A stretch of 64,000 nucleotides of DNA, taken from Hetaerina americana (taxonomy: Eukaryota > Arthropoda > Insecta > Odonata > Calopterygidae). Position 1 is the first letter of the stretch, and each line of letters begins with the position of its first letter. The notes below the pieces were generated by a model. That model was given only the letters and a program-made list of their open reading frames with translations. It was not told where the DNA came from and ran no database searches. This document shows, piece by piece, positions 32,791 to 43,700 of the stretch. Location: the NCBI GenBank assembly GCA_022747635.1, contig JAKTNV010000002.1, positions 62,001 to 126,000 on the forward strand. Direction: 5' to 3'. A program made the translations under genes and the position numbers.

Positions 32791-33129
32791 TAATATATAA
32801 TAAATTTGAAACTCCAATAGCCGTAAACAGTTTACCTTTCTAAACAAAGTGAAAATGAAATTAATTGGCTAGCGCCACAAGTCAAAAAGGGGTAAAGGTA
32901 AAAAAGGATAATGAGGTAGGTAAAAGGGGTAAAAGGTAAAAAAGGAGAGGACCTTTCTTATCCTCTCCTTTTTTACCTTTTACCCCTTTTACCTACCTCA
33001 TTATCCTTTTTTACCTTTACCCCTTTTTGACTTGTGGCGCTAGCCAATTAATCAATTAATTTCATTTTCACTTTGTTTAGAAAGGTAAACTGTTTACGGC
33101 TATTGGAGTTTCAAATTTATTATATATTA
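32791..33129. repeat. long near-perfect palindrome (foldback, arms about 165 bp)
   Basis: The left arm begins TAATATATAATAAATTTG and the right arm is its reverse complement ending TTATTATATATTA-like at 33129. Arms match base for base across runs such as GTAAACAGTTTACCTTTC and GGCTAGCGCCACAAGTC, except for an 8-bp insertion (ATTGATTA type) in the right arm near 33050. Only a few bases separate the arms at 32955-32962. An 11-bp direct repeat ATTACAAAAGA lies at 32749-32759 and 33127-33137. No coding capacity. Confidence 0.92.
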
Positions 33130-33340
33130 CAAAAGACTTTAAAACTTTAGGTGTGGGAATAAGAGATTCCACCATTTTGCCCATATTTCAGCCCCAGTTT
33201 TATGTACCTTAATCAGGATGACAAAAAATGTCAAGCAATTTCGGGAAAGTCAGGGATTTTTTCCTCGTCTATCATAACATTTGTACTAAGTAGAAAATTG
33301 GCACATTAAAATGTCAGTACTTGATTGGCATTAAATCATA

Positions 33341-34622
33341 CAAGGTCTGTTCAAAATAAGATGAGGCTGTTTAAATTAATACTTATTAGTTGCCCTTCAA
33401 TTATGATAATAGTCTTAAAAATACAGCCCTTGGCTGCCAATACAATGCCCCCGAAGTTTTTTACCAGCTTGCGAATGCTACCTGTAACGCTTCTTTCGGG
33501 ATAGCCTTTATATCTGAGGTACACATTTCCTTGAAGGTCTTCAATTGTTTCAAATCGTCGTCCTTTCGAGGTGGATTTCAACTTAGGAAATTGGAAAATG
33601 TCCGTTGGAGCCGCATCCGGAGAGTAGGGAGGCTAGGGAATTACAAGTTGGCTGTTTTTGGCCAAGAACTCGGTAATAATCATGATGATGTGTCCGCCGC
33701 GTGTTGTCGTGATAAAACCGACAAGACTTGTTTTTCCACATTTTTGGTCTCTTCCGCAACATGGCATGTCTTAACCTTCTCATAGCATCAATGTAGTGCT
33801 GCCCAATCACTGTTTGTCCTTAGGGAATATACTTATAATGAATAATCCCTTCCCAATCGAAGAAAACGATCACATCACCTTCACGTTCGATCGCGACATC
33901 CGAGAGTTTTTGGGTCATGGGGAATATAGTCCCTTCCTCTGTAAAGACTGGGCTTTGGTTTATGTAACCCAGGTTTCGTCGCTTGAGACGATTGTTTTTA
34001 ATAAGTTCTGGTCGCCTTTCAGGTAGTTCCTGGCTAATGTCAAGACACTTTCGCCTCTGTTCATCAGTTAAAACTCGCGGCACAAATCCGGACGCCTCAA
34101 ATTTTTTTCAAAATGGTGAAACACGATCCCAAACTAATTTCAACTTCATTGGCAATCTCTCCGAGAGTTAACCCATGGTTTGCATGCGCTTATTCATTCA
34201 CACGTTGATGTGAGCGTTATTTGTTGACGATGACGGTCGTCCACTTCTCAGTTCTTCTTCGGCCGAGGTTTGTCCAGACTGGAAGCAGTTGTACCGATGA
34301 AAACACTGTGACCGACTCTTGGATTCATTGCATCCGTTTCAGTTGCACTTTTTCCGAGGTTAAAACAAAAATCCAAATGCATACGCACTTCTTCAACACC
34401 TTCATTCTCACCGACGCAAGAATGTGTACAGCAAGCATGTGATGCAAGCTCAGACAAGAATCGCTATTGCGCAGGGACACGTCAAGATGGAGCCACAAGC
34501 AAGGCGGTGTTGCTGTTTTAATTGTCACAGATGCCACTATATGGCGACACCTCACTGATTGTGATCTGTCGAGCAGTTCCCGCGTAGAAAGCCCAGTTTC
34601 ATCTTTTTTTGTCCAGACCTTG
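33341..34622 (-). mobile_element. mariner transposon, decayed, both ends present
   Basis: The plus-strand left end CAAGGTCTGTTCAAAATAAG and the minus-strand right end CAAGGTCTGGACAAAAAAAG are inverted repeats, each flanked by TA (33339-33340 and 34623-34624). Length 1282 bp. The terminal word CAAGGTCTG is shared with the fragment at 39432, so these two are related families. Confidence 0.88.
33351..34457 (-). pseudogene. decayed mariner transposase
   Basis: Minus-strand blocks in order: MPRVLTDEQRRKCLDISQ (start of the catalytic domain, 34083), SDETWVT for the first aspartate on a shifted frame, and AMRRLRHAMLRKRPKMWKN with FYHDNTRR for the second (33583-33810). SPDAAPTDIFQFPKLK follows for the third (around 33600), then the C-terminus in 33351-33581. 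At least four frame breaks; the DNA-binding half is barely legible. Confidence 0.8.
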
Positions 34623-34635
34623 TAACGTATATCTA

Positions 34636-34910
34636 AAGGTAAAGGAAAAGGGTTCGAATTCTGGAGACGGCAGATATTTTTAGTGGCATTTCGATCAGTA
34701 CTTGAGGTGCTTTGAGGAGAGCTCTTTGAGGGAGTACGCCGTCCGTCGGATGGGACGTTAATTGTGAATCCCCTTGGTGCCTTTCATCAATTATAGTAGG
34801 CAAATGTCAACGCCAGGTTTCTCGCCTCCCTTCCTCCTTTTCCATCCACATCTAATGCCGCAAATGACCTTAGTTGTCAGTCGTCTCCTCTAACGTTACT
34901 TCTACGAAAG
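34636..34910 (+). mobile_element. SINE family A, 5'-truncated
   Basis: B box GGTTCGAATTC at 34651, then GGAGACGGCAGATATTTTTA and the same body as the 9.2-kb copy, ending near GACCTTAGTTGTCAGTCG. The A-box part is missing. It begins 12 bp after the mariner target site. Confidence 0.75.
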
Positions 34911-34924
34911 CAATATATCTCGTA

Positions 34925-35410
34925 ATTAGATATTTTCGTACCCTGCAAGCCACCGCTAGGGTGTATGACAGGGGGTTAATACACACCAGACTAATTTTAA
35001 GCTGAAGATGACCCTACCGTGGTCGGATAATCTTATTCTGATTCCTTATCATTCTTGGAAAAAATAACATATTAAATCTATCTGTTCTACACTTTATCTC
35101 TCTCAGTTTATTGGAATGATCTCTCCTCCGTAGTACGATGGGGGTAATAATGCATTTTCAACATCACTTTTAAAGAGACCTCCTTCCAATTCACATGCAA
35201 GGGATTTAATCTATAATATAACCATCGCTCCAATGAGTGATTCGCAACCTAGCTGCTCTAAAATTTTGGATACGCTACTAAGTTTATCATAACAACGCTT
35301 CAAATAATCTGGCTCCTCGACGCTGCACGCGATCCAATTAGGCGTTCAATCCACCTTCGTGAGGATCCCATATTCGACTGGAGGCCTAACGCCTAAAGAT
35401 AACAATGTTA
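34925..35410 (-). pseudogene. CR1-like LINE 3' end, decayed
   Basis: On the minus strand a coding remnant (about 35270-35400: SSRIWDPHEGG and LDRVQRRGARLFE) precedes a 3' UTR. The UTR ends with ACCCTAGCGGTGGCTTGCAG near 34950. The same tail recurs at 47.03 kb and 54.71 kb. In intact relatives the WDPH block lies in the reverse transcriptase C-terminus. Confidence 0.65.
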
Positions 35411-35704
35411 CATCAATATCTGCATAATTCCCCGTAAAGGCGTGTGGCGGTGGGTGTTAGGTCACCACCCTTAAAGAAGAATAAAACCACATGCGAAATC
35501 AGCATAATAATGTAAACTTACACCCATAGTAGCGTATAAATTCATACAAAAACCTGTTTAACTTACACAAAAGCAAATACATATACTATAAACTAACATG
35601 CAAATGCACTTTAGAATGTAGTAAAAATGGATACAATAACATGCAAACTATAATTGAAAAGTAAAACGGCGGATTTTCACTACCACAAGTGCATGCTGCA
35701 TGCA

Positions 35705-35845
35705 GCGGTCCTCACCCCCAAGGACACAGGTAGGGAATGTGACCCAACGCTGTAGTTTGCGGGAGGCCCCCCCACAGGGAGAGACGAGGGACGGAAGGGG
35801 AAACTTAAAAACAAATGAATCAGAGCGAGCAATACTGCTGCAAAA
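35705..35845. repeat. dispersed repeat, inverted relative to 37145-37290
   Basis: Shares CCAAGGACACAGGTAGGGAA and adjoining GTGACCCAAC with the reverse complement of 37242-37273; similarity extends about 145 bp with gaps. The two copies flank the CR1-like LINE remnant at 35.89-37.0 kb. Confidence 0.7.
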
Positions 35846-35889
35846 CTTTGGAGTACTTTATTGTCGGTTTCATAATGAGATACCTCGAT

Positions 35890-37010
35890 AGCATTGAATT
35901 TTCAGTAACATTCAGCACGGATTCAGGAAAATCCACTCATGCGAAACCCGGGCAGTGGTAGGCAAGTGAATCCTATCTTTTTGGATTTTGAAAAGGCATT
36001 TGATAAGGGTCCCGCTGGTAAACCAATTCATAAATTGAAGTTCGCCGGTATAAACACGAGCGCAATAAATTGGGTTGAAGACTCTCTGTTGGAGTGGGAA
36101 AAGAGGCTGGTCCTTGATGGCGCTAGTTCCGGCAGCGTACGAGTGACCTCGCGTGTACCTCAGGGAAGTGTAATCGGGCAGTTGTTTTTTTATTTAATTT
36201 TTGTTAACGATTAAAAATGCCAAGTAAAAAGTTAACTTAGGATGTCCGCAGATAATACGGTGATTGATAGGGTGATATCTGAGGATGACGATAGTTTAAT
36301 TCTAGCACAAGTCTAGATTGCATTATGACATGGTACCCAAAATGGGGATTGCCATTAAACCATGACAAACGTTCGTTGGTAAGTTTCTTTAAAATATCAA
36401 CGGGATTTGTTTATAAACTATTTGTAAATGACTTAGAAGCACTTTATACGGGAAAATACCCAGGTGCTACAATCACAAAAGACTTAACTTGGGGGAAACA
36501 TTCGTAAAATCTGCGGGCAGGCAAATAAAAAATTGGGATTTATTACACGCATTGTTGGCTGAAATGACTCCAATGTCAAGGAAAGTTGTTACCACGCTCT
36601 TGTAAGGCCTCATTTAGAATACGCATGTAGCGTTTGGGATCCGAGTGTAAAAGGCATCATTTGGGAATTTGAGAAGGTTCAACCCCGGGCAGCCCGTTTC
36701 GTTAAAAACTCTGACGATAAAACGAAAAGCGTCACTGAATTGCTTCTGGAGTTGGGGTGGGAATCATTGGAAGAGAGACGATTCAATGCTAGGTGTAATT
36801 TACTAAATAAATTCAGATCCGCATGTTTCAGCACCGAGGTCTCGCAAATTGTTCGCACTACAACATACATTGATCGCTTGGATCATGTATATAAAATTCG
36901 GGAAATAGATCCCAGAACTAGCGGACTAAAGGAATCATTCTTCCCACGGATACTACGGGATAGCAACTGTTGGGTTATACAGACATAGATAGCAAATATT
37001 CCACGTGCCA
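35890..37010 (+). pseudogene. CR1-like LINE reverse transcriptase, decayed
   Basis: Plus-strand frames: IFLDFEKAFDKGPAGKPIHK (motif 3 with catalytic D) and VTSRVPQGSVIGQLFFYLIF (motif 4) in 35939-36214. A MSADNT-like block follows near 36245 where FADDT is expected, then an HLEYACSVWDPSVK-like block near 36610. ELGWESLEERRFNARCNLLN and LDHVYKIREIDPRTSGLKES with SFFPR (C-terminus) lie in 36740-36988. Several frameshifts; the second active-site aspartate pair is mutated. Confidence 0.8.
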
Positions 37011-37054
37011 CTTTCAGCGTCTAGGGAATAATAAGTTTTACTCAATCGCCGGAG

Positions 37055-37290
37055 CTTCTACTAATCTCGTGTGTTTTGTTATCATAACCTATTCTTTCCG
37101 CATGACCGCATTAGAATGCCATTACAGAACGTAGTGCTCGTTACAGTATTCCTCGCTCTGCTTTGTTTTTTTTTAATTTCCCCGTCCATCCCTCCTCTCT
37201 TTCCTCGTCCATCAGATCCTCCCGCTACCTACTGTGTTGGGTCACATTCCCTACCTGTGTCCTTGGGGAGGAGACCGTTGTTTGTGGCAT
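37055..37290. repeat. dispersed repeat, also at 40165-40275
   Basis: Part of this stretch (37058-37165) recurs at 40165-40275 (GTGTGTTTTGTT, ATGACCGCAT, TGCTCGTTACAGTATT), and its right part is inverted at 35705-35845. Family unknown. Confidence 0.6.
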
Positions 37291-37659
37291 GTCCATGTGG
37301 CAGTGGAACTCCGCCTTCTTTTTTTTCAAATTTTAGCTTGCTCGTTATTGGATACATTTTTTTACATTCTAAGGAGCATGGGTTTGTAAATATAAAATGA
37401 ACGTACCAACGGCCTTGAAGCAATGAAAACGGGATAGCCGAAACCGTAAACTTGATTGACACTAGGTTGTAAAGGGGAGTAAAAATAAAACAAAGTTACA
37501 AGCAAGGGGTTGGACAGGGAACACACACTGTCACTTGGGTATGTTTAAGGAACAGCGACCCGCGTATACCCGAGTCACACACCAAAAAGTCAAATAAATA
37601 ATTAAAATTAAAACAAACTTACAGCCTCTCGATCACTAGGATATGTTGAGGAATAACAG

Positions 37660-38020
37660 CACTCCCGTGAATCGCATTCACACACAGTCAGGGTTTGCAA
37701 GGATCCCTCCTATGGCAGTGACCCGCCAGTCACGCAGATGCAAGCCAAATTATAAAACAAATGTAGTGAAACAGAACGGATTTACGTAAACAAGGAGGAA
37801 TCCTGGTAAACCCTGAAAGAGTGAGTACTTGTGAATCGTAAAGGTCACTGTTTTCGGGAAAAACAAACCTGAGTGATTGAGTGAACGAGCGAAAGCGTGC
37901 GTACATCTGTTTTATTATTTTGTATTCATATGTGCGATTGGCGGGTCACTGCCATAGGAGAGATCCTTGCAAACCCTGAGTGTGTGTGTGTGTGTAAATG
38001 CGATTCACAAAGGCCTAACA
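37660..38020. repeat. inverted repeat upstream of PLE remnant
   Basis: The left arm (about 37670-37735: GAATCGCATT, CAGGGTTTGCAAGGATC, CTATGGCAGTGACCCGCCA) is the reverse complement of 37935-38010, apart from a (GT)n expansion. A second shorter pair (GAACGGATTTACGTAAA at about 37777 and its inverse at about 38040) extends it. It could be the partly inverted terminal repeat of the Penelope-like element that follows. Confidence 0.65.
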
Positions 38021-38099
38021 CACCCGGAGTGATTGCTTCTTTACGTAGATCCGTTCTTTTTCGACATAAACATTTCACTTCACAAAAATCAATTTACTT

Positions 38100-38725
38100 C
38101 AATGCATATCAAACCCACTAACCATCAGCAATTCAAACAGTTTATGCCTGTAAACTTTATCAGCTGTCACCCTACTTACACCAAACGCTGGATCCCTAAT
38201 TCTCTCTCTATCCGCAAGATACCGAATTGGCAATACCACAGCCAACAATTACCTCCACAGTCTACACAATGCACTTCACAAATGTGGTTACGCTCATACA
38301 AAATAAAATCCGCTGCTCTACCCGACCTTACACACCACAGAGAAACAACCCCATATCAGGCGCAGGACTCAAACTTAGCCCCACCTATTTCCCGGGATCC
38401 CACAGACTGAAAGCCTTTCTCAAAGAACTGTTTCCTATTTTACATGATAATGACGCTACATCATCTATGCTGCCCAAATGCCCCTCTCTCGCATATAGAT
38501 GACCCGCCAATCCCAGGAACATAATGAGATCCAACAAACCTTTGGCGCATCCCCCCCCCCCCACTGACAAATTACCTCATCGTTCCCCTACTTGCAATTG
38601 CCTCCGATGTCCACTTATTAGATCTACTCCCCTCTCTTCACATGCCCTCATGGCCCCTCACCTCATTGGCATGCGAATTGCCTCTTCAAAAATGTTTTCT
38701 ATCTTCTGACACACAATCAATGCTC
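38100..38725 (+). pseudogene. Penelope-like element reverse transcriptase C-terminal remnant
   Basis: The frame at 38227-38502 and its continuation show LKAFLKELFPILHDND, LPKCPSLAYR followed by PANPRNIMRSNK (in relatives P.LAFRRP.NLRD.LVRSK), and a cysteine block SPTCNCLRCPLI. This sequence of motifs links the RT thumb to the GIY-YIG endonuclease in Penelope-like elements. The endonuclease itself is not recognisable downstream. Assignment rests on motif order and is moderately sure. Confidence 0.55.
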
Positions 38726-39029
38726 TTCATTTTACGAATGCATTACCCCCTTGTCCATCCGCATGAAATTTCATCGCTACTCTTGCAATTCTGCCTCACT
38801 CTCTTCTCTTCCTATCCCTTCACACGCCAATTCCCACAACCTTTCTTTCGACTAGTGTTTGTCCCTAACAATCCGAGAATCCCTACCCGATTCAGCCACT
38901 AATATTGAGAAGGGGACTCTCAAATGCGCGTAATTATTACCATTCCGATCTTTTGAAATTCCCTGGCTCAACCGTCACCACTAGATCCCTTCCCAGCATA
39001 CCCTGCGCCTTCCCCGCCACAGCCCTCGC

Positions 39030-39110
39030 ATTCAAACGCAGAAAAAGAACACACATGTTTAGTTTTGACGTTTCGACTGCAAGGCCTTCATCTTTAGACT
39101 GCCGTTCTCG
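39030..39110 (-). ncRNA. hammerhead-like motif, degenerate (PLE-type)
   Basis: On the minus strand CTAAAGATGAAGGCCTTGCA is followed by GTCGAAACGTC: a hairpin then GAAACGTC, as in minimal hammerheads of Penelope-like elements. The first core box is CTAAAGA instead of CTGAUGA, so it is probably inactive. It lies 0.3 kb after the PLE remnant. Confidence 0.4.
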
Positions 39111-39234
39111 GGGGAAGAGCGGAGAGGACATCTGGCAGGACAGGACTCAACCTGTAAATAATGGCACCCGGCTCACTGAGTTGCGTGTCGTGTCCGGCAG
39201 CGGGAGAGGCAAGGCTTACAAAAGCGGAATCGGC

Positions 39235-39425
39235 AGCAGCAACGGCGGAGCACCGAACCAGTTAGAAGAGGGAATCGGAACGTTAGGACGATGCTGAGAG
39301 TAGGGCAGTTAGTAAATATACAAGTGCAAAGTAAGTGGGAGGTGTAAAGAGGAAATATTTTCGAGCCGTTGCGAATGGAGATGAAAGAATAGGGGGGATC
39401 ATTGAAGCAAATTATAGACAAATAC
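39235..39425 (+). pseudogene. RTE-like LINE 5' fragment
   Basis: CCAGTTAGAAGAGGGAATCG and ACGTTAGGACGATG match the leader of the 62-kb LINE copy (62280-62365), followed by a garbled start of the endonuclease. Truncated by the mariner at 39432. Confidence 0.5.
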
Positions 39426-39431
39426 ACATAC

Positions 39432-40130
39432 AAGGTCTGTCCCAAAAGTAGTCTGAATTATTTTTTCCCGGACAAACGAACGGACAGGCGGCTGTTTCTC
39501 TCTGGCTGGGTTTGAGGGAGTGTCAGGACACGTTCGGTGGTAGTTGGTTCCCAGCCTTAGTGGAGTGCGGATCGTTCGTTCGCGAAATCTCTATAACGTG
39601 ATTTCATTTCGCTCTGTCATGAACCGGTTAATGGATCAGAGCTACGCCATGAAATACTGCATTTAACTGGGCTAAACCGAGAAAGAGACTCATGACATGC
39701 TCAAGGTAGCTTGTAGTGATAACTGCATCGGTAGATCGGGTGTTTTTGATCGGTACAAGTTGTTTTGGGAGGGTAGAGAACATGTTGAAGTCGCCGAGCG
39801 TTTACCCCGCCCTTTGGCCTAAAAAAGTGACGAAAATCTTTCAATATTGAAACTTTGTTGGACAGGGATCGCAGGTTAAGTATTTGCATGATATACGATG
39901 AACTAGGCGTCCCTAAAAGTGATGTGCATCGACTTTGTGACCGTAAACATGGAAATGAGAAAGGTGTGTGTGCGAAGTTGGTGCCGCGAGTCCTCTTAGA
40001 CCAACAAAAGGAAACTCGCTCGCACGCAGATCTGTCAAGAGCTTCTCGATCATGTGAGAGTGAGGATCAACATTTATTAGACAACATCTTCATCCTCTTC
40101 CCCCGCCTCAAATCAGTGCTGAAATGATGT
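39432..40130 (+). mobile_element. mariner fragment (5' half)
   Basis: Begins CAAGGTCTGTCCCAAAAGTA after TA, a mariner end. Then come MNRLMDQSYAMKYC (39619), GRSGVFDRYKLFWEGRE, and in 39855-40127 LDRDRRLSICMIYDELGVPK with AKLVPRVLLDQQKE and QHLLDNIF. The frames shift and sequence stops at the point where the first catalytic block is expected. The catalytic half and right end are missing. Confidence 0.78.
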
Positions 40131-40279
40131 CACCACAGCTCGGTGGAAGAGTCACATGCATGCACTTTCACTAACCCCGTGTGTTTTGTTGTAAAACCCT
40201 TCCCGTATGACCGCATGGGACTGCAATTAAAGAATATTGTGCTCGTTACAGTATTGCTTGTCCTAACTTGTTTGCTTGC

Positions 40280-41760
40280 AAGCTTCTTTCGGAAATCTAA
40301 GTCGCCCGATTGATCGAACACTCAAACTGGAATATTCGATTTATCCGGTTGATAGGATCCGTCCCAAGATTCCGAATCTAGCATCCTGATTATGGATATT
40401 TTTGGAGGATTTTTGAGTGAGAATTCGACCCACGAGTGAGTCACTTTCTGCTTTACATTGCCCCAGATGCACACCGAAGTCGACCTACACCATCGACTTT
40501 TATCGAAAGAAATGCCAAATCGACTCAGAATAAATGGCGAATCACGTCCACGTTTAAGCTGTATTAGGCATAGGCAGCATCTCTCAATTCAGCACAGGAA
40601 TAAATTATGTAGTATGGCCGTACACTGGACCGATCCGAACGATTTGGTTGATACACTCGGATTCATTCGATGGACGACAAGGCTGCTGGCTCGATGGCCA
40701 TGGGGTGGTGATGGGCGCACGCCTTCCAAGTCGCCTCCTTCCCACATGAGTCGACTTCTGCGTTTGATTCCCTCTTCACCGTGGCTAATCAGTATTGCTG
40801 CTTATTCAAAATAGATATCGAAAATTTTTGGATCTGTTTTGCATGAGTTCACGGGTTGAGAAACAATCCAAGTCTTCTAAATCCAAGCCCTCCTTTCGGG
40901 TCTGGATGAAGGCGAGGCAGTTTGATTTCTATGATGGGCGGGAATCCATTCTTCGGAGCACCTCTCCCGCGACACCCATGGGGAGGATTGTGCGTGTGTG
41001 GAGGGACGGCCTCGTTTAAGCACCGAGTAGCAGCAGTTCCTTTCCCCGCTTTCGCGTTGGCGAGGGTCCTTTCATCCCTTCTCCACCTGCGGGCGACCGC
41101 GAGTGATAATTCCTCTCGTCAATTGGTCGTTCGGCCCCGTTATATGCCGCTGATTAAATCGCGATGAGCCTGAGAACCCGTTTCCAGTGACTACTAGAAA
41201 AAAATCCCCGATCCGATTTCGCCGGAACGCGGCCTTCCTCGAGACACGAAGCAACCGTGAGCGGTCGTTTGGTTGCTCGCTTGGCACGCTCACTTCCTGC
41301 CCCTCCTCAACATCCTTCGGTCACTTCTTGAACGCTGCTCGGACACCATCAAGCAGCTGAGTGGGAAACGTTCATTTTATTTTCCTTTTTTTTTCAAGAA
41401 TCTCAGTGAAAGCAAAGAATACGGGGTAAGCTGCTGGATCCGTTGGTTTCAATCCAATCTATAAAATTTTTGAACACACCAATTGTATGTGCTAAAGGTC
41501 GGACGAGTTTTTAAACATACGGTTAGGTGTCAAAAAAAATGTTCAACTGCTAGGCAAATGAGATTTAGTTTCCATCAGCTACACGCTCAGGAACTTGCCG
41601 CAGCACGATACTTGTTGTCCTCACCAACTTACATTTTGGCCACATTGGTAAGTCACGTTCGTTTTCCTGCGGCTCAAGGAATAAATTAACGGGATACGTT
41701 TGACTCTATTGAAAGAAATGATTTTAACGTGAAAGATATTGCATGTCTATATACTACATA
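40280..41760. other. no gene recognised
   Basis: Contains short open frames (40458-40814, 40922-41167) without motifs. Base composition is more balanced than in the AT-rich tracts. I cannot assign any of it. Confidence 0.4.
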
Positions 41761-41764
41761 CATG

Positions 41765-42212
41765 AATTGGGAAAAAATAATGAGTATATTGAAGAAAAAA
41801 GGAATAGATTGGAGGGACAGGAGGCTAATCCGCAGCCTGTACATGTCTCAGACTGCTCAGGTGCGAGTTGGGAATGGGGAGTCCGGATGGGCAGTGTTAG
41901 GAAGAGGTAGGTGTAAGGCAGGGTTGCCCATTATCACCTTTGCTGTTCAACGCGTATGTGGAGTAAATGATTAGAGAGGCATGGGAGGAACTGGAGGTAG
42001 GAATGAAAGTGGACGGGGAATTCGTAAAATCAGTTAGGTTTGCTGATGACCAAGCTTTAGCTTGTCAATCAGCCAAGGGGTTGCAAACATTGCTGAGTGA
42101 ATTGGAAATTCAGTGTGACAGGTATGGGATGAGAATCAATATTTATAAAACAAAGGTTATGCGATTTTCCAGAAAGAAAAAGGCTAAGCTCAGAAGAAGT
42201 ACTCAGAGATGA
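41765..42212 (+). pseudogene. RTE-like LINE reverse transcriptase fragment
   Basis: MNWEKIMSILKKKGIDWRDR and LYMSQTAQVRVGNGESGW in 41729-41974, then after a frameshift EAWEELEVGMKVDGEFV, VRFADDQALACQS (catalytic FADD) and RYGMRINIYKTKVM in 41967-42212. One frameshift falls in the QGCPLSPLLFN block. Good family match to the 0.6-kb copy. Confidence 0.82.
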
Positions 42213-42324
42213 AGAGGGACCTGATGTACACTAGGTTGCTGGATTTTGTATTTTGTTAGGGGTAACAAAATATTTATTTGGTAGTTGTGTCCATCCAAAA
42301 ACCTACCTTAACCGGTATATTACC

Positions 42325-42741
42325 TTATAATAATACTTCATGCACTTCCCATTCATCCATTAAGTTATCATCACAAAAATCGCGAAGAAAGTCAACAAAA
42401 ATCGGATCATAAATGACATGTAATTCTACATTTAGAGCAAATTCTCTCTCTCTCTCAAGCAATGACGCGACGCGTTCTAATCGTGAGGTGTTGATCGAAT
42501 CAACGTAGCTATTGGCGTAGGGATAATGAGTCGGATTTTCAATAAATCTATAGCATTTTTTGTGGGAATTGGGAATCGTTACTCGTTGTTCATATAATGC
42601 ACCAACTCCCTCTGGCTTGGGCATTAGATGTGGTCGTTGGAACGGGAACACTGCAACAGAAATGTGCTGCAGGGCTTGGGAATATTTTTCGAGCCGTCTT
42701 CGTTGTAAATTAAAACATTGCTTGCATAGTTCTACTTTCAT
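42325..42741 (-). CDS. hypothetical protein, 138 aa, unrecognised
   Basis: A clean ATG-to-stop minus-strand frame of balanced composition, unlike the low-complexity chance frames around it. It has four cysteines, a basic N-terminus (LQRRRLEKYSQALQ), PKPEGVGALYEQRVTIPNS, HYPYANSYVDSINTSRLERV with a following ERERE helix, and an acidic C-terminus (DFCDDNLMDEWEVHE). I do not recognise a family. No signal peptide or membrane segment. It could be a host exon, a retrocopy, or part of an unrecognised element. Confidence 0.35.
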   Translation of the reverse strand: MKVELCKQCFNLQRRRLEKYSQALQHISVAVFPFQRPHLMPKPEGVGALYEQRVTIPNSHKKCYRFIENPTHYPYANSYVDSINTSRLERVASLLEREREFALNVELHVIYDPIFVDFLRDFCDDNLMDEWEVHEVLL

Positions 42742-43699
42742 TCAAAGTTTCAATTTTTCGAACAGCAAGAAACTCAAAATGATATGAATAATCCTATTGA
42801 GAGGAATTTCCATCATTTCATTCAAATTCAGTGCCACACTGTTGAAATGAGTGCAATTTTAACATAGCGTGAATGTACTTGTATGGGAAACGATTTAAGA
42901 TATTCCAAATTTCTTCATGTATGTTTCAGGATTCCAGAAAAAGAATGAACCAATATTTTAGTGCTAAAAAAAGTTTCACTGAGTGCTGTTATGGCTATGA
43001 GATTGGATATTTTGGTAATTACCTGCTCATACGGCAAGCGATGGAATAAAACATCAGTAGTTAACTGCTAAATGGAAATATTTGGTACAAGTTATTTGTT
43101 CACAGTGGATTTCAGTTATAATTTAGAAAAATGTTTATACGAAAAAGGTATTAAAAATAACTAACTCCTAACATGGAAAACCACAATTCTATCATCCCAT
43201 CATATATATGCATTATAAATATAATGCCAAATATTTGGAATCGCTCAAGATAATGTTGGAGAATATGAATAAATGAATCTAAACTCTTCTGCAAACCAGC
43301 AGATAAATACGTGGGCTGGAATTTGTGAAATTAAAAATTATTTAGTTTTAATTAAGAATGTTGCCGGCAATAGTAGTAATATTATTTGTTGCTATCGTAA
43401 TACATTTCAAAATGGTAAAGCCGTAAAAAAAATCAATGCGACTATCACAAAATTCCATGGACTCCATCCTACCTTTCCCTGAATGTGAACTAGGCGGAGG
43501 GGGTTTTGGTAGAGAGACCACTTTAAATTAATGACTGGGTAAGAGGCATTGCCATCAATCTCAGCAAATATTTACGGAATTACGATGTGATGCCGGAGGT
43601 CAGGTGCGCTTAATGCCAATGGCTCCTTCATCGTTTCAGCTAGTTAACAATGAATAGGATGGTTGGACACGTCATATTGTGGATGCAATTCATACTAGA
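42742..43699. other. no gene seen
   Basis: AT-rich DNA with one short frame (43273-43482) lacking motifs. Confidence 0.45.
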
Positions 43700-43700
43700 A

